A DNA stretch of 46,908 bases, taken from contig JACZUI010000016.1 in assembly GCA_022573225.1 (NCBI GenBank), positions 1 through 46,908 on the forward strand, given 5' to 3'. This document shows, in pieces, positions 1 to 7,756 of this stretch; the first letter of the stretch is position 1; each line of letters opens with the position of its first letter. Source of the DNA: Acidobacteriota bacterium (lineage in GTDB: Bacteria; Actinomycetota; Acidimicrobiia; Spongiisociales; ZC4RG35). A program made the position numbers and the translations under genes. The notes beneath the pieces were generated by a model. The model ran no database searches. It was not told where the DNA came from and saw nothing but the letters and a program-made list of their open reading frames with translations.

Positions 1-444
1 GTCCTCGGCGCGGACGGGAACGCTCACCGGCACTCCACCAACCGAGAGAATCATCGACTCATAGAAAAACCATGGTGGATCCGAATAGACCACCTCGTCT
101 CCCACGTCGACGAGAGTGGCGAGTGCGGTTGCAATGGCGCCGAAGGCTCCGGATGTCATGGCGATGTCTTCTGGCTCAAACGGCTGGCCCCGCCACTCGA
201 CTAGATGTTTTGCCACCCATCGACGCGACTCGTCTTCGGAGAATTTGTAGGCGTAATGGTCTTTGTCACGCGGGGTCGTCGCAGAAGCAAGGGCGGCCGC
301 AAAACCGTCAACAACCATCTCCTGTGGATTGCCGAAGGCAAGATCGACGATGTTCGGTTCGAATCGGTGCCGCTCCCATATCTCGAGGAACGAGAGCAGG
401 GTCTCATTGGCCCGTGCTATCTGATCAATCCGTTTTGTCGGCAC
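1..444 (-). CDS. Aminotransferase class I/II, N-terminal part (cut by window edge)
   Basis: First 148 codons of a PLP-dependent fold-type I aminotransferase of the aspartate aminotransferase superfamily; the rest lies outside the window. The GTG start at 444 follows a GGAGG Shine-Dalgarno sequence by about 4 nt, and an in-frame stop lies at 472-474, so the start is well placed. Visible family marks are an LAFGNPQ segment near residue 36, the TSGAFGAI stretch that binds the PLP phosphate in relatives, and DPPWFFYES in the region that contacts the cofactor ring. The catalytic lysine would lie beyond the edge. The substrate cannot be told. It lies downstream of the lipoprotein gene on the same strand with a 68-nt gap. 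Confidence 0.85.
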   Translation of the reverse strand, partial: MPTKRIDQIARANETLLSFLEIWERHRFEPNIVDLAFGNPQEMVVDGFAAALASATTPRDKDHYAYKFSEDESRRWVAKHLVEWRGQPFEPEDIAMTSGAFGAIATALATLVDVGDEVVYSDPPWFFYESMILSVGGVPVSVPVRAED

Positions 445-512
445 TACCCCTCCGGTACGAGAGTCGCGACCCTAGTGATCAGAGAGCCTTCGCCTTGCTT
501 GGGCTTCTCGAA

Positions 513-1739
513 TCACCCGCTCGACCACACGACCCAGCTTCCCTCTGACACCAGTGTCGGATTGGATGAGTTGAGCCTCTGAACCCACACTCCTCGTTGG
601 CCATCGACCTCTCCTGTGTAGGCGAACGCCGAGCCGTCTGGAGACCAATAGGAGAGTGACTGGGCGTACTGGGGAAAGAACGGGAGGACATCGCGAAAGT
701 AGCTTCCCGCCGGCGTGAATGGCGCCAGCTCCAACGTCCCGGAGCCCGACCTCCACACCAGCGGTGTCACCTCTCCCGAAGAGCCGTTGGGGAGAAGACT
801 CAGCAGCGACTCACCGTCGCCACTCCAATAGAAGCCGACCGCGGGTGACCGGCTGAGCGTTTCGACCTCGCCGGTGCCGACGTCGAACACGATCACCGAG
901 TTCAACGATATCTCCGGGATGCCCTGAAGCCCCACAGTCACCGAGCCATCCTCGCCAATGGATTGGACGGCGACCCTTGTCCCTTGATCGTTGACAACGA
1001 AGGCCACCGGGCCGGGCACTGAGAGGAGAGGAGTCGTCCCGCTTTGATCTGTCGCGACAACCAGCTCATCCGAGACCAGGTGGAAGATCCCGGCCTCAGT
1101 CCAGAACGGGGCCAGATAGCCGGGGTCGGTCGGCCCCAGATCCTTGGAGTCCTCTCCGCGGCTCACCGTTTCGAAACGACGCGACTCGATGTGCGCGACT
1201 AGCTCATCTCCCTCCGGACTCCAGGAGAAGTAGAACGGGGCCCCCCGACCCCGAACGGTTGTGGTGCCTTCCGACACGTCGACCAACTCGAAATCGATCG
1301 TTCCCCCTGCCCCGTTGTGAAGCACACCAACACTCTCCCCGTCGGGCGACCAGTAGAGATAGAACGGCAGATCACTCATGGGAATGGACCGGGTGTCCCC
1401 ACCCCCGAGATCGCCAATGCCCACCGAGAATCCGTTCGAGTCGATCTGGCCCCAGGCAAGCGACCCCGAGTCGGGCGACCAGATTGGCTGAAAGTAAGCG
1501 GCCGACCCATGATCATCCGTGATCCCTATCCGATTAGACCCGTCCGGGTCTATCACCGAGATGTTCCCGTCCTGGTCGAGGATCGCCAACCGACCCGGCA
1601 GATCGCCCACATCGTCTGCCAGAGCAAACCGAGTGCTCGATGGGTCGTTGGGAACTTCCGAGGTAACAGGGCTCGCACCCTGGGTGCATGCGCCCAGCAC
1701 CAGAACCAAGACCGGGATCAGGGCGAGTTGACGACGCAT
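513..1739 (-). CDS. Lipoprotein with WD40-like (PD40/TolB-type) beta-propeller
   Basis: 408 residues. The N-terminus is a short lipoprotein signal ending in LVLGAC, with the lipidated cysteine at residue 18, so the protein is probably anchored on the outer face of the membrane. The rest carries repeated WSPDG/WSPEG motifs (for example WSPDSGSLAW, WSPDGESVGV, WSPEGDELVA, WSPDGSAFAY) typical of PD40 beta-propeller blades as in TolB. A -10-like TACCCT box (1747-1752) sits 7 nt before the ATG, suggesting a leaderless transcript. Ligand or partner unknown. A small GGCTC/GAGCC hairpin lies at 1758-1770. Confidence 0.8.
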   Translation of the reverse strand: MRRQLALIPVLVLVLGACTQGASPVTSEVPNDPSSTRFALADDVGDLPGRLAILDQDGNISVIDPDGSNRIGITDDHGSAAYFQPIWSPDSGSLAWGQIDSNGFSVGIGDLGGGDTRSIPMSDLPFYLYWSPDGESVGVLHNGAGGTIDFELVDVSEGTTTVRGRGAPFYFSWSPEGDELVAHIESRRFETVSRGEDSKDLGPTDPGYLAPFWTEAGIFHLVSDELVVATDQSGTTPLLSVPGPVAFVVNDQGTRVAVQSIGEDGSVTVGLQGIPEISLNSVIVFDVGTGEVETLSRSPAVGFYWSGDGESLLSLLPNGSSGEVTPLVWRSGSGTLELAPFTPAGSYFRDVLPFFPQYAQSLSYWSPDGSAFAYTGEVDGQRGVWVQRLNSSNPTLVSEGSWVVWSSG

Positions 1740-1793
1740 CCCACCCAGGGTATCGAAGGCTCTAGGAGCCCGTACTACAACTGGCGGCGAAGC

Positions 1794-2318
1794 TCAGACG
1801 AACAGCGACACGTCGGCGTCGGCCGCGTAGTCCAGGAACGCGGCAGCTCCGGCGATGTCGGCCCCTTCGATCAGATCACTCTTCTCGACGCCCATAACCC
1901 CCATGGTCGTGGAACAGGCGAAGAACGTCACGCCCAGATCTCGGGTCATCTCGATGAACTCGGGAATCGTGGGGAATCGGGCGTCGGACATCCACTTGCG
2001 CATAACCTTGGTTGCGGCGGCGGTCGCGCCTGGGACCGCACCGAGGATGTTGGGCAACTGGATCGGTCCCGACGGGTTGGCCAGAGACGCCACCTTCAGG
2101 TTCTCGAACCGATCCTTGTGAAGAATGTCGAGTCCGTAGAAGGTGAAATAGATGCCTGCCTCCCATCCGAGACTGACTGCCGTGGACGCCATTATCAACG
2201 GTGGATAGGCCTGATCGAGTGTCCCCTTCGAGGCCACCAGGGCGATCCGCCTCGGCCTGGATCGCGGCTCTGTGGGCTCAGGTTGAATCTCGGATAGTGG
2301 TTCCAATGTCTGGGTCAT
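1794..2318 (-). CDS. DsrE/DsrF-like sulfur-relay family protein
   Basis: 174 residues of the DsrE/DsrF/DsrH-like superfamily (the group once annotated as peroxiredoxin family, COG2210 type). After about 22 polar residues comes an alpha/beta core starting RRIALVASKG. The cysteine in FACSTTMG (residue 135) is at the place of the family's conserved sulfur-carrying cysteine. Its ATG overlaps the tusA stop as ATGA (2315-2318), so the two are translationally coupled. Such proteins pass persulfide sulfur among carriers. Here it is the last gene of a cysteine-attenuated operon, so a role in sulfur delivery or storage is inferred. The exact partner reaction is not known. Confidence 0.8.
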   Translation of the reverse strand: MTQTLEPLSEIQPEPTEPRSRPRRIALVASKGTLDQAYPPLIMASTAVSLGWEAGIYFTFYGLDILHKDRFENLKVASLANPSGPIQLPNILGAVPGATAAATKVMRKWMSDARFPTIPEFIEMTRDLGVTFFACSTTMGVMGVEKSDLIEGADIAGAAAFLDYAADADVSLFV

Positions 2319-2572
2319 GAGGCTATTCCTTTGCGTATCAGAAATGTCTGACTGTCGGCGCCCTCCTCGACGGAGACCAAGGTGTCTTGGCGCTGTCGAG
2401 TCATTGCCGGTATGTCCTCTAGGGCGCCCGGGTCGGTTGTCACCAAGCGCAACAGCGCCCCGTCTTCGAGCTTGTTGAGGACGAGCGCGGCCTTGTAGAC
2501 CGGCAGGGGACAGAGCAGACCGGAGCAGTCGAGCTCGGTTGTGACGCCGGTCGGATTTGATTGCACGGTCAT
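2315..2572 (-). CDS. tusA: TusA-family sulfur carrier protein
   Basis: 85 residues, the usual size of TusA/SirA-like proteins. It contains LDCSGLLCPLPV with the conserved CPxP motif; Cys21 is the expected persulfide-carrying residue, and an extra Cys16 precedes it. The start at 2572 is chosen because AAGGAG stands 5 nt upstream; a longer reading upstream would run into the cysteine synthase gene and lacks similarity. It is 13 nt downstream of the cysteine synthase gene and overlaps the DsrE-like gene. Family knowledge: TusA relays sulfur from a desulfurase or rhodanese to tRNA thiolation, molybdopterin or sulfur oxidation. Here the operon suggests a link with cysteine synthesis. Confidence 0.85.
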   Translation of the reverse strand: MTVQSNPTGVTTELDCSGLLCPLPVYKAALVLNKLEDGALLRLVTTDPGALEDIPAMTRQRQDTLVSVEEGADSQTFLIRKGIAS

Positions 2573-2585
2573 GGCTTCTCCTTGT

Positions 2586-3578
2586 TCATACCGTTGGTTT
2601 CCCTTCATCTCCGAGGATCTCCTCGAAGTAACTCGTGTACTTGATCCCCGAATCGGCCGAGATGGCGACCACGACATCGTCGGGCTCCGCATCGATCTGA
2701 GTGGCGGCGTGGACGACCGCGCCCGTGGAGGGCCCGACCATCAGCGCCTCTCTCCGCCAGATCGCCTTGGTGGTGCGGTAGGCGTCGTCGTCGCTCACCA
2801 CGATCGCCTGGTCGATCACCTCTTGGTCGAAGATCCCCGGGGCCTTCGCCTCCTTCAGACTTTTCAGACCTGGCAAACGGTGCCCAGGTTCGGGCTCCAC
2901 TCCGACGATCTGAACCAGGGAATCCTGCTCCTTCAGATACCGGCCAACCCCGCTGATCGTCCCGGCGGTCCCGTATCCGGCGATGAACCATCTGACCCTG
3001 CCCTCTGTCTGCCTCCAGATCTCGGGTCCTGTGGTTTCGTAGTGCGCCTTTACGTTGTCCTGGTTCTCGTACTGGTCGGTGTGAGCGAACCGCGTCCCGC
3101 CCTCGGACGCAGCCAGGGACCGTGCCAGGGCGATGGCACCATCCTTGGGATGGTCCACCGGGCAGAGGTCGTCGGGCGTCTCCCATACCTCGGCGCCGAG
3201 CATCCGGAGAATGATCTTCTTCTCTTCGGGAACACCGTCCGGGATGGTGGTGGTGAGCTTTGTCCCTGCCAGCGACACGAGGGCCGCCAGCGCAATGGCG
3301 GTGTTCCCCGAGGAGGCTTCGACAACCTCGCGCCCGTTGAGTTCGCCCCGCTCGGCCAGCCCGGCGAGCAGATAGGCCGCGGTGCGGTCCTTCACAGAGC
3401 CGAACGGGTTGAGCCACTCCAGCTTGAGATAGATGTCGAGGCGCTCTGCGGGGGGTACCTGGTTGAGTCGGACAAGAGGTGACGGGTTGTTCACATCAGG
3501 CAGCAGCTCACGGACATCGGTGAAGCGGCGCAAAGCGGCGTCAGTGGCGAGACTGGTTCGCCAGTCGGTTGTTGTCAT
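2586..3578 (-). CDS. cysM: Cysteine synthase family, PLP-dependent (CysM/CysK type)
   Basis: 330 residues, beta-substituting fold-type II PLP enzyme. The Schiff-base lysine is Lys63 in NPFGSVKDR, the substrate loop is EASSGNT, and the phosphate-binding glycine loop is GTAGT. Pattern PEPGHRLPG followed by APGIFD resembles CysM more than CysK. It would make cysteine from an activated serine and a sulfur donor. It heads an operon with tusA and a DsrE-like gene, and its 215-nt leader holds a promoter, a cysteine-rich leader peptide and a terminator, so expression should rise when cysteine is short. Whether the acceptor is O-acetylserine or O-phosphoserine, and whether sulfur comes as sulfide or from TusA, cannot be read from the sequence. 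Confidence 0.85.
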   Translation of the reverse strand: MTTTDWRTSLATDAALRRFTDVRELLPDVNNPSPLVRLNQVPPAERLDIYLKLEWLNPFGSVKDRTAAYLLAGLAERGELNGREVVEASSGNTAIALAALVSLAGTKLTTTIPDGVPEEKKIILRMLGAEVWETPDDLCPVDHPKDGAIALARSLAASEGGTRFAHTDQYENQDNVKAHYETTGPEIWRQTEGRVRWFIAGYGTAGTISGVGRYLKEQDSLVQIVGVEPEPGHRLPGLKSLKEAKAPGIFDQEVIDQAIVVSDDDAYRTTKAIWRREALMVGPSTGAVVHAATQIDAEPDDVVVAISADSGIKYTSYFEEILGDEGKPTV

Positions 3579-3605
3579 TTCAGGGTCTTTCGGGCATAAG
3601 AAAAA

Positions 3606-3629
3606 CCCGCATCGGCATACCGGTGCGGG
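3606..3629 (-). terminator. Attenuator terminator in the cysM leader
   Basis: On the minus strand two 10-nt arms (CCCGCACCGG and CCGATGCGGG) separated by TATG form a strong hairpin with one T-G wobble, followed at once by TTTTTCTT. This is an intrinsic terminator placed between the promoter at about 3740-3764 and the cysM start at 3578, so transcripts must read through it. Confidence 0.85.
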
Positions 3630-3674
3630 CTTGGTGTCGTTCAGACTTTGTCTTTTACGTCACTACCCGCACGG
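3606..3674 (-). promoter_or_regulatory. Antiterminator alternative of the cysteine attenuator
   Basis: The end of the leader-peptide reading frame (3666-3674, minus strand CCGTGCGGG) contains GTGCGGG, exactly complementary to CCCGCAC in the first arm of the terminator hairpin. The two pairings exclude each other. A ribosome stalled on the upstream Cys codons would leave this segment free to form the antiterminator; a ribosome reaching the stop codon would cover it and allow termination. This is the layout of classical ribosome-mediated attenuation. Confidence 0.75.
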
Positions 3675-3728
3675 CGCGGCCGCACTACAGATACAGGCGC
3701 AAACCGGACGGGAGATGTGACGAGTCAT
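3663..3728 (-). CDS. Cysteine-rich leader peptide (21 residues)
   Basis: A 21-codon frame starting MTRHISRPV and continuing with Cys-Ala-Cys-Ile-Cys (residues 10-14), then SAAAP, a final Cys-Gly and TAG. Four of 21 residues are cysteine, three in five codons. The ATG at 3728 has an in-frame GTG just before it (3731); the -10 box ends 8 nt upstream of the ATG, so the transcript probably begins at or next to the GTG or ATG and is leaderless. Cysteine-rich leader peptides controlling sulfur genes are known in mycobacteria and other Actinobacteria. Together with the downstream terminator and its complementary segment, this should couple cysM-tusA-dsrE expression to cysteinyl-tRNA supply. Confidence 0.85.
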   Translation of the reverse strand: MTRHISRPVCACICSAAAPCG

Positions 3729-3736
3729 CACCTGCG

Positions 3737-3764
3737 ATGATACGAGGTCCTGAGGAATGGTCAA
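3737..3764 (-). promoter_or_regulatory. Sigma-70-type promoter of the cysM operon
   Basis: On the minus strand TTGACC (3764-3759) and TATCAT (3742-3737) are separated by 16 nt, close to the housekeeping consensus. The predicted transcription start is near 3730, at the start of the leader peptide. Confidence 0.75.
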
Positions 3765-3793
3765 GAGATTCCTGAGCAATTGGCTACAACCCG

Positions 3794-5371
3794 TCAGAGA
3801 TCCCGCAAGGCCCTCCTCATGACCTTGCCGGTGGTGGTCCGGGGAAGATCGTCCACAAACGTGACACGGCGAGGGACCTCGTGGGCGGCGAGACGTGTTC
3901 GAACGTGATCTTGAAGCTCGGTCATCAATTTCTCAGACTGCCCAACGCCGTCCCTGAGGACGACAAAGGCGGCGGGAACCTGGCCCCGAATCTCGTCGGA
4001 AACACCGACAACCGCACACATCGCCACCGCGGGATGACCCATCAGCGACTCCTCGATCTCGCCCGGGCCGATGCGATATCCCATCGAGGAGATAACGTCA
4101 TCCTTGCGAGACCGGAACCACAGATAGCCATCCTCGTCCTCCACCCCGAGGTCGCCGGTGAGCAACCAACCATCCCGGTACTTGTCCTGGGTGGCGTCAG
4201 GGCGATTCCAGTACTCCAACATCATCACCGGGTCTGGTGAGCGAACAGAGATCTCCCCCTCCTCTCCGAGTAGCCGGTTTCCTTCCTCGTCGAGAATCGC
4301 CACTTCATGACCGGGAAGGGCCCTGCCCATGGACCCGGCTCGCACCGGCCAAACCGAGCCACAGTTGCCCACCACCAGATTGCATTCCGTTTGCCCGTAT
4401 CCCTCGTTGATTCTCGCTCCCAGCTCTGTCTCCGCCCAGAGGAGCATCTCCTCTCCGAGTGGCTCGCCACCAGTGAAGATCGCTCGCAACCTGAGATCGG
4501 ATCTCGTCACGCCAGCCGCCCTCATCATCTTGAGTGCAGTAGGCGGAATAAACGCCAGAGTCACCCTTTGCTCGGCCATCAGGTCGGCCGCCCACTCCGG
4601 TTCGAAGTCGTGATCGGCGGTCAGCACCTCCATCCCGAAATACCACGCCGGGATCAACACATCCATGAGCCCGCCGATCCACGCCCAGTCGGCCGGTGTC
4701 CAGATCAGATCACCAGGCCGGGGGGCGAACTCGTAGTAGCACTCGAAACCCGGAAGATGGCCAAACAGCGATCGGTGTGCGTGTAGTGCGCCTTTGGGCT
4801 GGCCGGTGGTGCCCGAGGTGTAGATGAGATAGGCGGGATCCTCCGAGGCGGTGTCCATCGCGTGGTCGATGGGCTCATGATCACCTAGTTCCTCGAATTC
4901 CGCTCCAGTCACCACCAAAGGAAGTCCCGGAGCCGCCTCTCTCACTTTGGCAAGATTGTCTCGGTTGGTGACGACCAGCTTGGACCCGGAGTCGGATAGC
5001 CGGTAGGCAAGACCGTCGGGGCCAAACAACGAGGCGAGTGGCAGCGATACCGCACCCAGCTTCCACAGCGCAAGATGGGTGACGGCGGTCTCCAGCGACT
5101 GCGGCAGCACGATCCCGACCCTGTCTCCACGCCTGATCCCTAGCGCTGCCAGGCCACCGGCGACGCGATCAGACATCGCAGTCACCCGGGCAAAGTCCAC
5201 CGTGGACACCGATCCTGCGGCGTCGACGATTCGCAAGGCCGGCGAGCCCGGCGACTGATCGTCCGAACAGGCGACACCCATGTTGAAGCGGGCCGGGATG
5301 CTCCATTCGAAACTCTCCTGAAGCGACTCGTAGGTCGCAACACCGACGACTGAAAGTGTCGGATCTCCCAT
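3794..5371 (-). CDS. AMP-dependent acyl-CoA synthetase (acetyl/medium-chain type)
   Basis: 525 residues, ANL superfamily. The phosphate-binding loop TSGTTGQPKGA is at residues 185-195, NEGYGQTE is the A5 motif, LLTGDLG the ribose-binding Asp motif, and PRTTTGKVMRR ends with the catalytic lysine (Lys516) of the C-terminal lid. It activates a carboxylic acid to the acyl-adenylate and then the CoA thioester. Length and the PADWAWIGGL segment place it with acetyl-/medium-chain acyl-CoA synthetases rather than long-chain ones. Only 2 nt separate it from the upstream membrane protein gene, so the two are probably co-transcribed. Substrate not determinable. Confidence 0.88.
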   Translation of the reverse strand: MGDPTLSVVGVATYESLQESFEWSIPARFNMGVACSDDQSPGSPALRIVDAAGSVSTVDFARVTAMSDRVAGGLAALGIRRGDRVGIVLPQSLETAVTHLALWKLGAVSLPLASLFGPDGLAYRLSDSGSKLVVTNRDNLAKVREAAPGLPLVVTGAEFEELGDHEPIDHAMDTASEDPAYLIYTSGTTGQPKGALHAHRSLFGHLPGFECYYEFAPRPGDLIWTPADWAWIGGLMDVLIPAWYFGMEVLTADHDFEPEWAADLMAEQRVTLAFIPPTALKMMRAAGVTRSDLRLRAIFTGGEPLGEEMLLWAETELGARINEGYGQTECNLVVGNCGSVWPVRAGSMGRALPGHEVAILDEEGNRLLGEEGEISVRSPDPVMMLEYWNRPDATQDKYRDGWLLTGDLGVEDEDGYLWFRSRKDDVISSMGYRIGPGEIEESLMGHPAVAMCAVVGVSDEIRGQVPAAFVVLRDGVGQSEKLMTELQDHVRTRLAAHEVPRRVTFVDDLPRTTTGKVMRRALRDL

Positions 5372-5373
5372 AC

Positions 5374-6093
5374 TCAGTCGGCTGAATCCAGGGGCTGTGT
5401 TTCTCTAGACAAGTCGGCGTCCTCCGGATTGGTCGTCCCTCCCAGCAGCCAGGCGACAGCTACAGACGCTGTCGAGAGCAGCATGGACAGCGCCGCCTCC
5501 CACGGAACCACGGTGTCCGAAGCGCACGCCTCAAACGCGACATCAGCAGAAACGATTCCTGATCCACTGAAGGTCGACGTGTCGACCTCCCAAGCCCAGC
5601 CACTCTCAAATCCTCGGATTACCGGATCGACCTGCTGAACAGTGCCATCCGAGAGACGCTGCTCGCACTGTGGATCGAGGTGGATGAAGAGAGCGACAAA
5701 CGCCCCCAGCCACAGCAACGGGACAAGCACCATCCCGAACTTGCGGAGAAAGTGACCTCGCGGCGCAACCTTCAGATAGGCCCAGAACCAGATCAAGCCG
5801 AGGATGACAAGAGGGAGACCGAAAATCGAAAGGAGCCCGAGAGCTCCGGCCAGACCGAGCACCCCGGCCGGCAATAGTAAGAGAGAACGGTTGCGCATCG
5901 AGAGCGCCGCCAACGTCGGTGGCACCGCGACCACCGCGGCAATGACAATGGCACCGGGAAGCTCCGACCAAATGGTGAAGTCTCCCCCAATGATAGGAAT
6001 CAGAAAGGCGGCCAACGCCAGGCCGTAGCCAGCGACCACAGCGCCCAACACCGCCTTTCTGACTGTGCCAGGCCACTGATCTGTGACATTCAT
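5374..6093 (-). CDS. Hypothetical multi-pass membrane protein
   Basis: 239 residues with about five hydrophobic segments: near residues 14-35, 42-65, 70-108 (long enough for two), 121-140 and a last one near 200-218. Between the last two lies a polar stretch of about 60 residues with three Cys (Q-C-E, E-A-C), probably outside the cell. The C-terminal tail is acidic. No family recognised. It sits just upstream of the acyl-CoA synthetase gene and 14 nt downstream of the acetyltransferase gene on the same strand, so these three may be one transcript. Confidence 0.65.
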   Translation of the reverse strand: MNVTDQWPGTVRKAVLGAVVAGYGLALAAFLIPIIGGDFTIWSELPGAIVIAAVVAVPPTLAALSMRNRSLLLLPAGVLGLAGALGLLSIFGLPLVILGLIWFWAYLKVAPRGHFLRKFGMVLVPLLWLGAFVALFIHLDPQCEQRLSDGTVQQVDPVIRGFESGWAWEVDTSTFSGSGIVSADVAFEACASDTVVPWEAALSMLLSTASVAVAWLLGGTTNPEDADLSRETQPLDSAD

Positions 6094-6107
6094 TGTTCAA
6101 AAAGTCT

Positions 6108-6728
6108 CTAGGCGGATTCGACTGAATCGGTCCGGAACATGGTCCAACTTTGAAGGCGCTTATCGGGAGTGACGGCGTCGCCGCGAGTCACGAAACCCAT
6201 CGACTCATAAAGAGGAATGTTGGCCTCCTGCTCGGTGGTCAAGAGGACACCCTCAGAGTCTGCGTCGGTGGCTGACATGTCGATGACGCGATCTACCAGC
6301 AGCTTTGAATACCCCCTTCCGCGATAGCCCCTCAGCACACCAACCATGCCGAGGTAGTAGAAGCCGTGGTCGGGCTCGAGGGGAGCAATCGCTGTCTCAA
6401 AGTTACGAAGCCTTTGCACTGCTCGCTGTCCGATTGGCTCGGCGAGCTCGTCCCCATCTGATATCGGCGGTCGACCTGGTGGGTCGATCAATGCCGCCGC
6501 AACGAACTTCGTCGGCTGGCCAGTCTCAACCCCGAGAAGGGGCGACCCAACCGCGACTCTTGACCTGGCGAACGAGCCGACCAGAGCCCGAAGGCGAGTC
6601 GGATATCTGGGACCCGAGCCACGGAGGATGTAGCGCATGGTCGGATAGTTGAAAAAGGACTCGGCCAGTACCTCGATCACTTCTTCGAGCCGCTCCGAAG
6701 AAATCTCTACAACTGTCGGCTCCGACAT
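6108..6728 (-). CDS. GNAT-family N-acetyltransferase
   Basis: 206 residues from the start MSEPTVVEIS. The acetyl-CoA-binding motif A is VLRGYRGRGYSKLL, preceded by the strand YYLGMVGV and followed by the family's IPLYESMGF. The start at 6728 is preferred over an in-frame codon 18 nt upstream because a TAGCGT -10 box (6736-6741) lies 7 nt before it, which would put the upstream codon at or before the transcript start. It transfers an acetyl group from acetyl-CoA to an unknown amine. Confidence 0.82.
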   Translation of the reverse strand: MSEPTVVEISSERLEEVIEVLAESFFNYPTMRYILRGSGPRYPTRLRALVGSFARSRVAVGSPLLGVETGQPTKFVAAALIDPPGRPPISDGDELAEPIGQRAVQRLRNFETAIAPLEPDHGFYYLGMVGVLRGYRGRGYSKLLVDRVIDMSATDADSEGVLLTTEQEANIPLYESMGFVTRGDAVTPDKRLQSWTMFRTDSVESA

Positions 6729-6764
6729 GCCTGCCACGCTAACCACCCAGGAGCGGGGTGGGTC

Positions 6765-6875
6765 CTAGATCCAGTCCTCGAGTGGGATCCCCAGACCGTC
6801 GGCGACCCGGTTGGCGTAGGCGTATCCCGCTCCACTTTCCGAGCGTGTGCAGATCCCGGTGTAGAGGCCCGTTAC
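6765..6875 (-). other. Short reading-frame remnant, unrecognised
   Basis: Between the acetyltransferase gene and the next gene lies an open frame of about 36 codons without a proper start, ending GIPLEDWI and TAG. Its composition (TRSESGAGYAYANRVADG) is protein-like. It may be the tail of a decayed gene, or chance. I could not assign it. Confidence 0.2.
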
Positions 6876-6903
6876 TTACACACGCTTGTGGCGGGGGAAC
6901 GCG

Positions 6904-7641
6904 TCAGTTGGAAAAGGTGACCGAGAAGGCGTGGGCCCACCTGGACACGACCCTCCCGTAGTTCTCCCCGGCCGTCATCATGTCCCCCCGCGCCAGGGCC
7001 TCGACCGACTCGTGGATGAGCCCGGCTGAGTCGTCCAGAACCAGTTCCTTGGGATCGAACAGATCCGACACATCTCCGTAGTCGAGCTCCACCATCGATT
7101 CGTCCGAGAACTGCTCCAGCCATCCAAGTACCTGGGCCAGTTCCTCGGCCGGGCCGTGGAACACCTCCAGCCCGCGCAGCACGCCAAGAACATATTCCAC
7201 TCGCGTCTTCGCCTCGGGGAGATCGATCCGATAGCGAATCCGCACCTTGTCGTCCACCTCGTAGACCTCTCTATCTTCCGCGCGGAAGGCGCTGAACCAC
7301 CGGACGGGCACGTGCCAGGCAGAGGTCAGAACATGGGACCGCTGCGACGGATGCTCGCGCTGATGCTGGCGAAGCTCTCGATCGGCGGCGCGTGCCGCCT
7401 CCTCCGGGATGAGGCCGACTCCGACTCCCGCAAAAGCGTTGGCGAACGCCACGGTCGATTCCAAGACTCGCAGTCGAAGCGTGCGGGGACACACCAGCTC
7501 GCGACCCTTCCATTCGGCCGACCAGTTGGCGTCACGCTCGGACTCCGACAGGATCCCGTAGGAACGCACAAATCCTGGCACCGGATCACCGGAAGTCTCG
7601 ATGTCCGGTGAATACACCCTGAGGTATGCCGTCTTGGTCAC
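6904..7641 (-). CDS. Hypothetical protein, unrecognised
   Basis: 245 residues from GTG at 7641 (VTKTAYLRVYSPD). The frame is open further upstream, but that would overlap the divergent dehydrogenase gene and its ribosome-binding site. No signal peptide or membrane segment. The protein begins with a short conserved-looking strand, has a central part rich in Arg and Glu (RAADRELRQHQREHPSQRSH), and a C-terminal helical half (GWLEQFSDESMVELDYGDVSDLF). It ends in a helical segment around GDMMTAGENYGRVVSRW. It could be a cytoplasmic regulatory or adaptor protein, but nothing in it shows a function. Confidence 0.6.
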   Translation of the reverse strand: MTKTAYLRVYSPDIETSGDPVPGFVRSYGILSESERDANWSAEWKGRELVCPRTLRLRVLESTVAFANAFAGVGVGLIPEEAARAADRELRQHQREHPSQRSHVLTSAWHVPVRWFSAFRAEDREVYEVDDKVRIRYRIDLPEAKTRVEYVLGVLRGLEVFHGPAEELAQVLGWLEQFSDESMVELDYGDVSDLFDPKELVLDDSAGLIHESVEALARGDMMTAGENYGRVVSRWAHAFSVTFSN

Positions 7642-7756
7642 ACACCCATGCTGGCACACGAACGGACGTAAATCTGCCCTGGGGGTCTTGCGGGCGGCCC
7701 CACAGTAAGATCGAAAGCGGAGTGCACCCCACCCCGTTGAGAAGGAGGAAACGACC

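Noticed and set aside
2541-3482. Open frame of 313 codons on the plus strand over cysM
   Set aside because: Antisense shadow of the cysteine synthase gene, which has intact catalytic residues.
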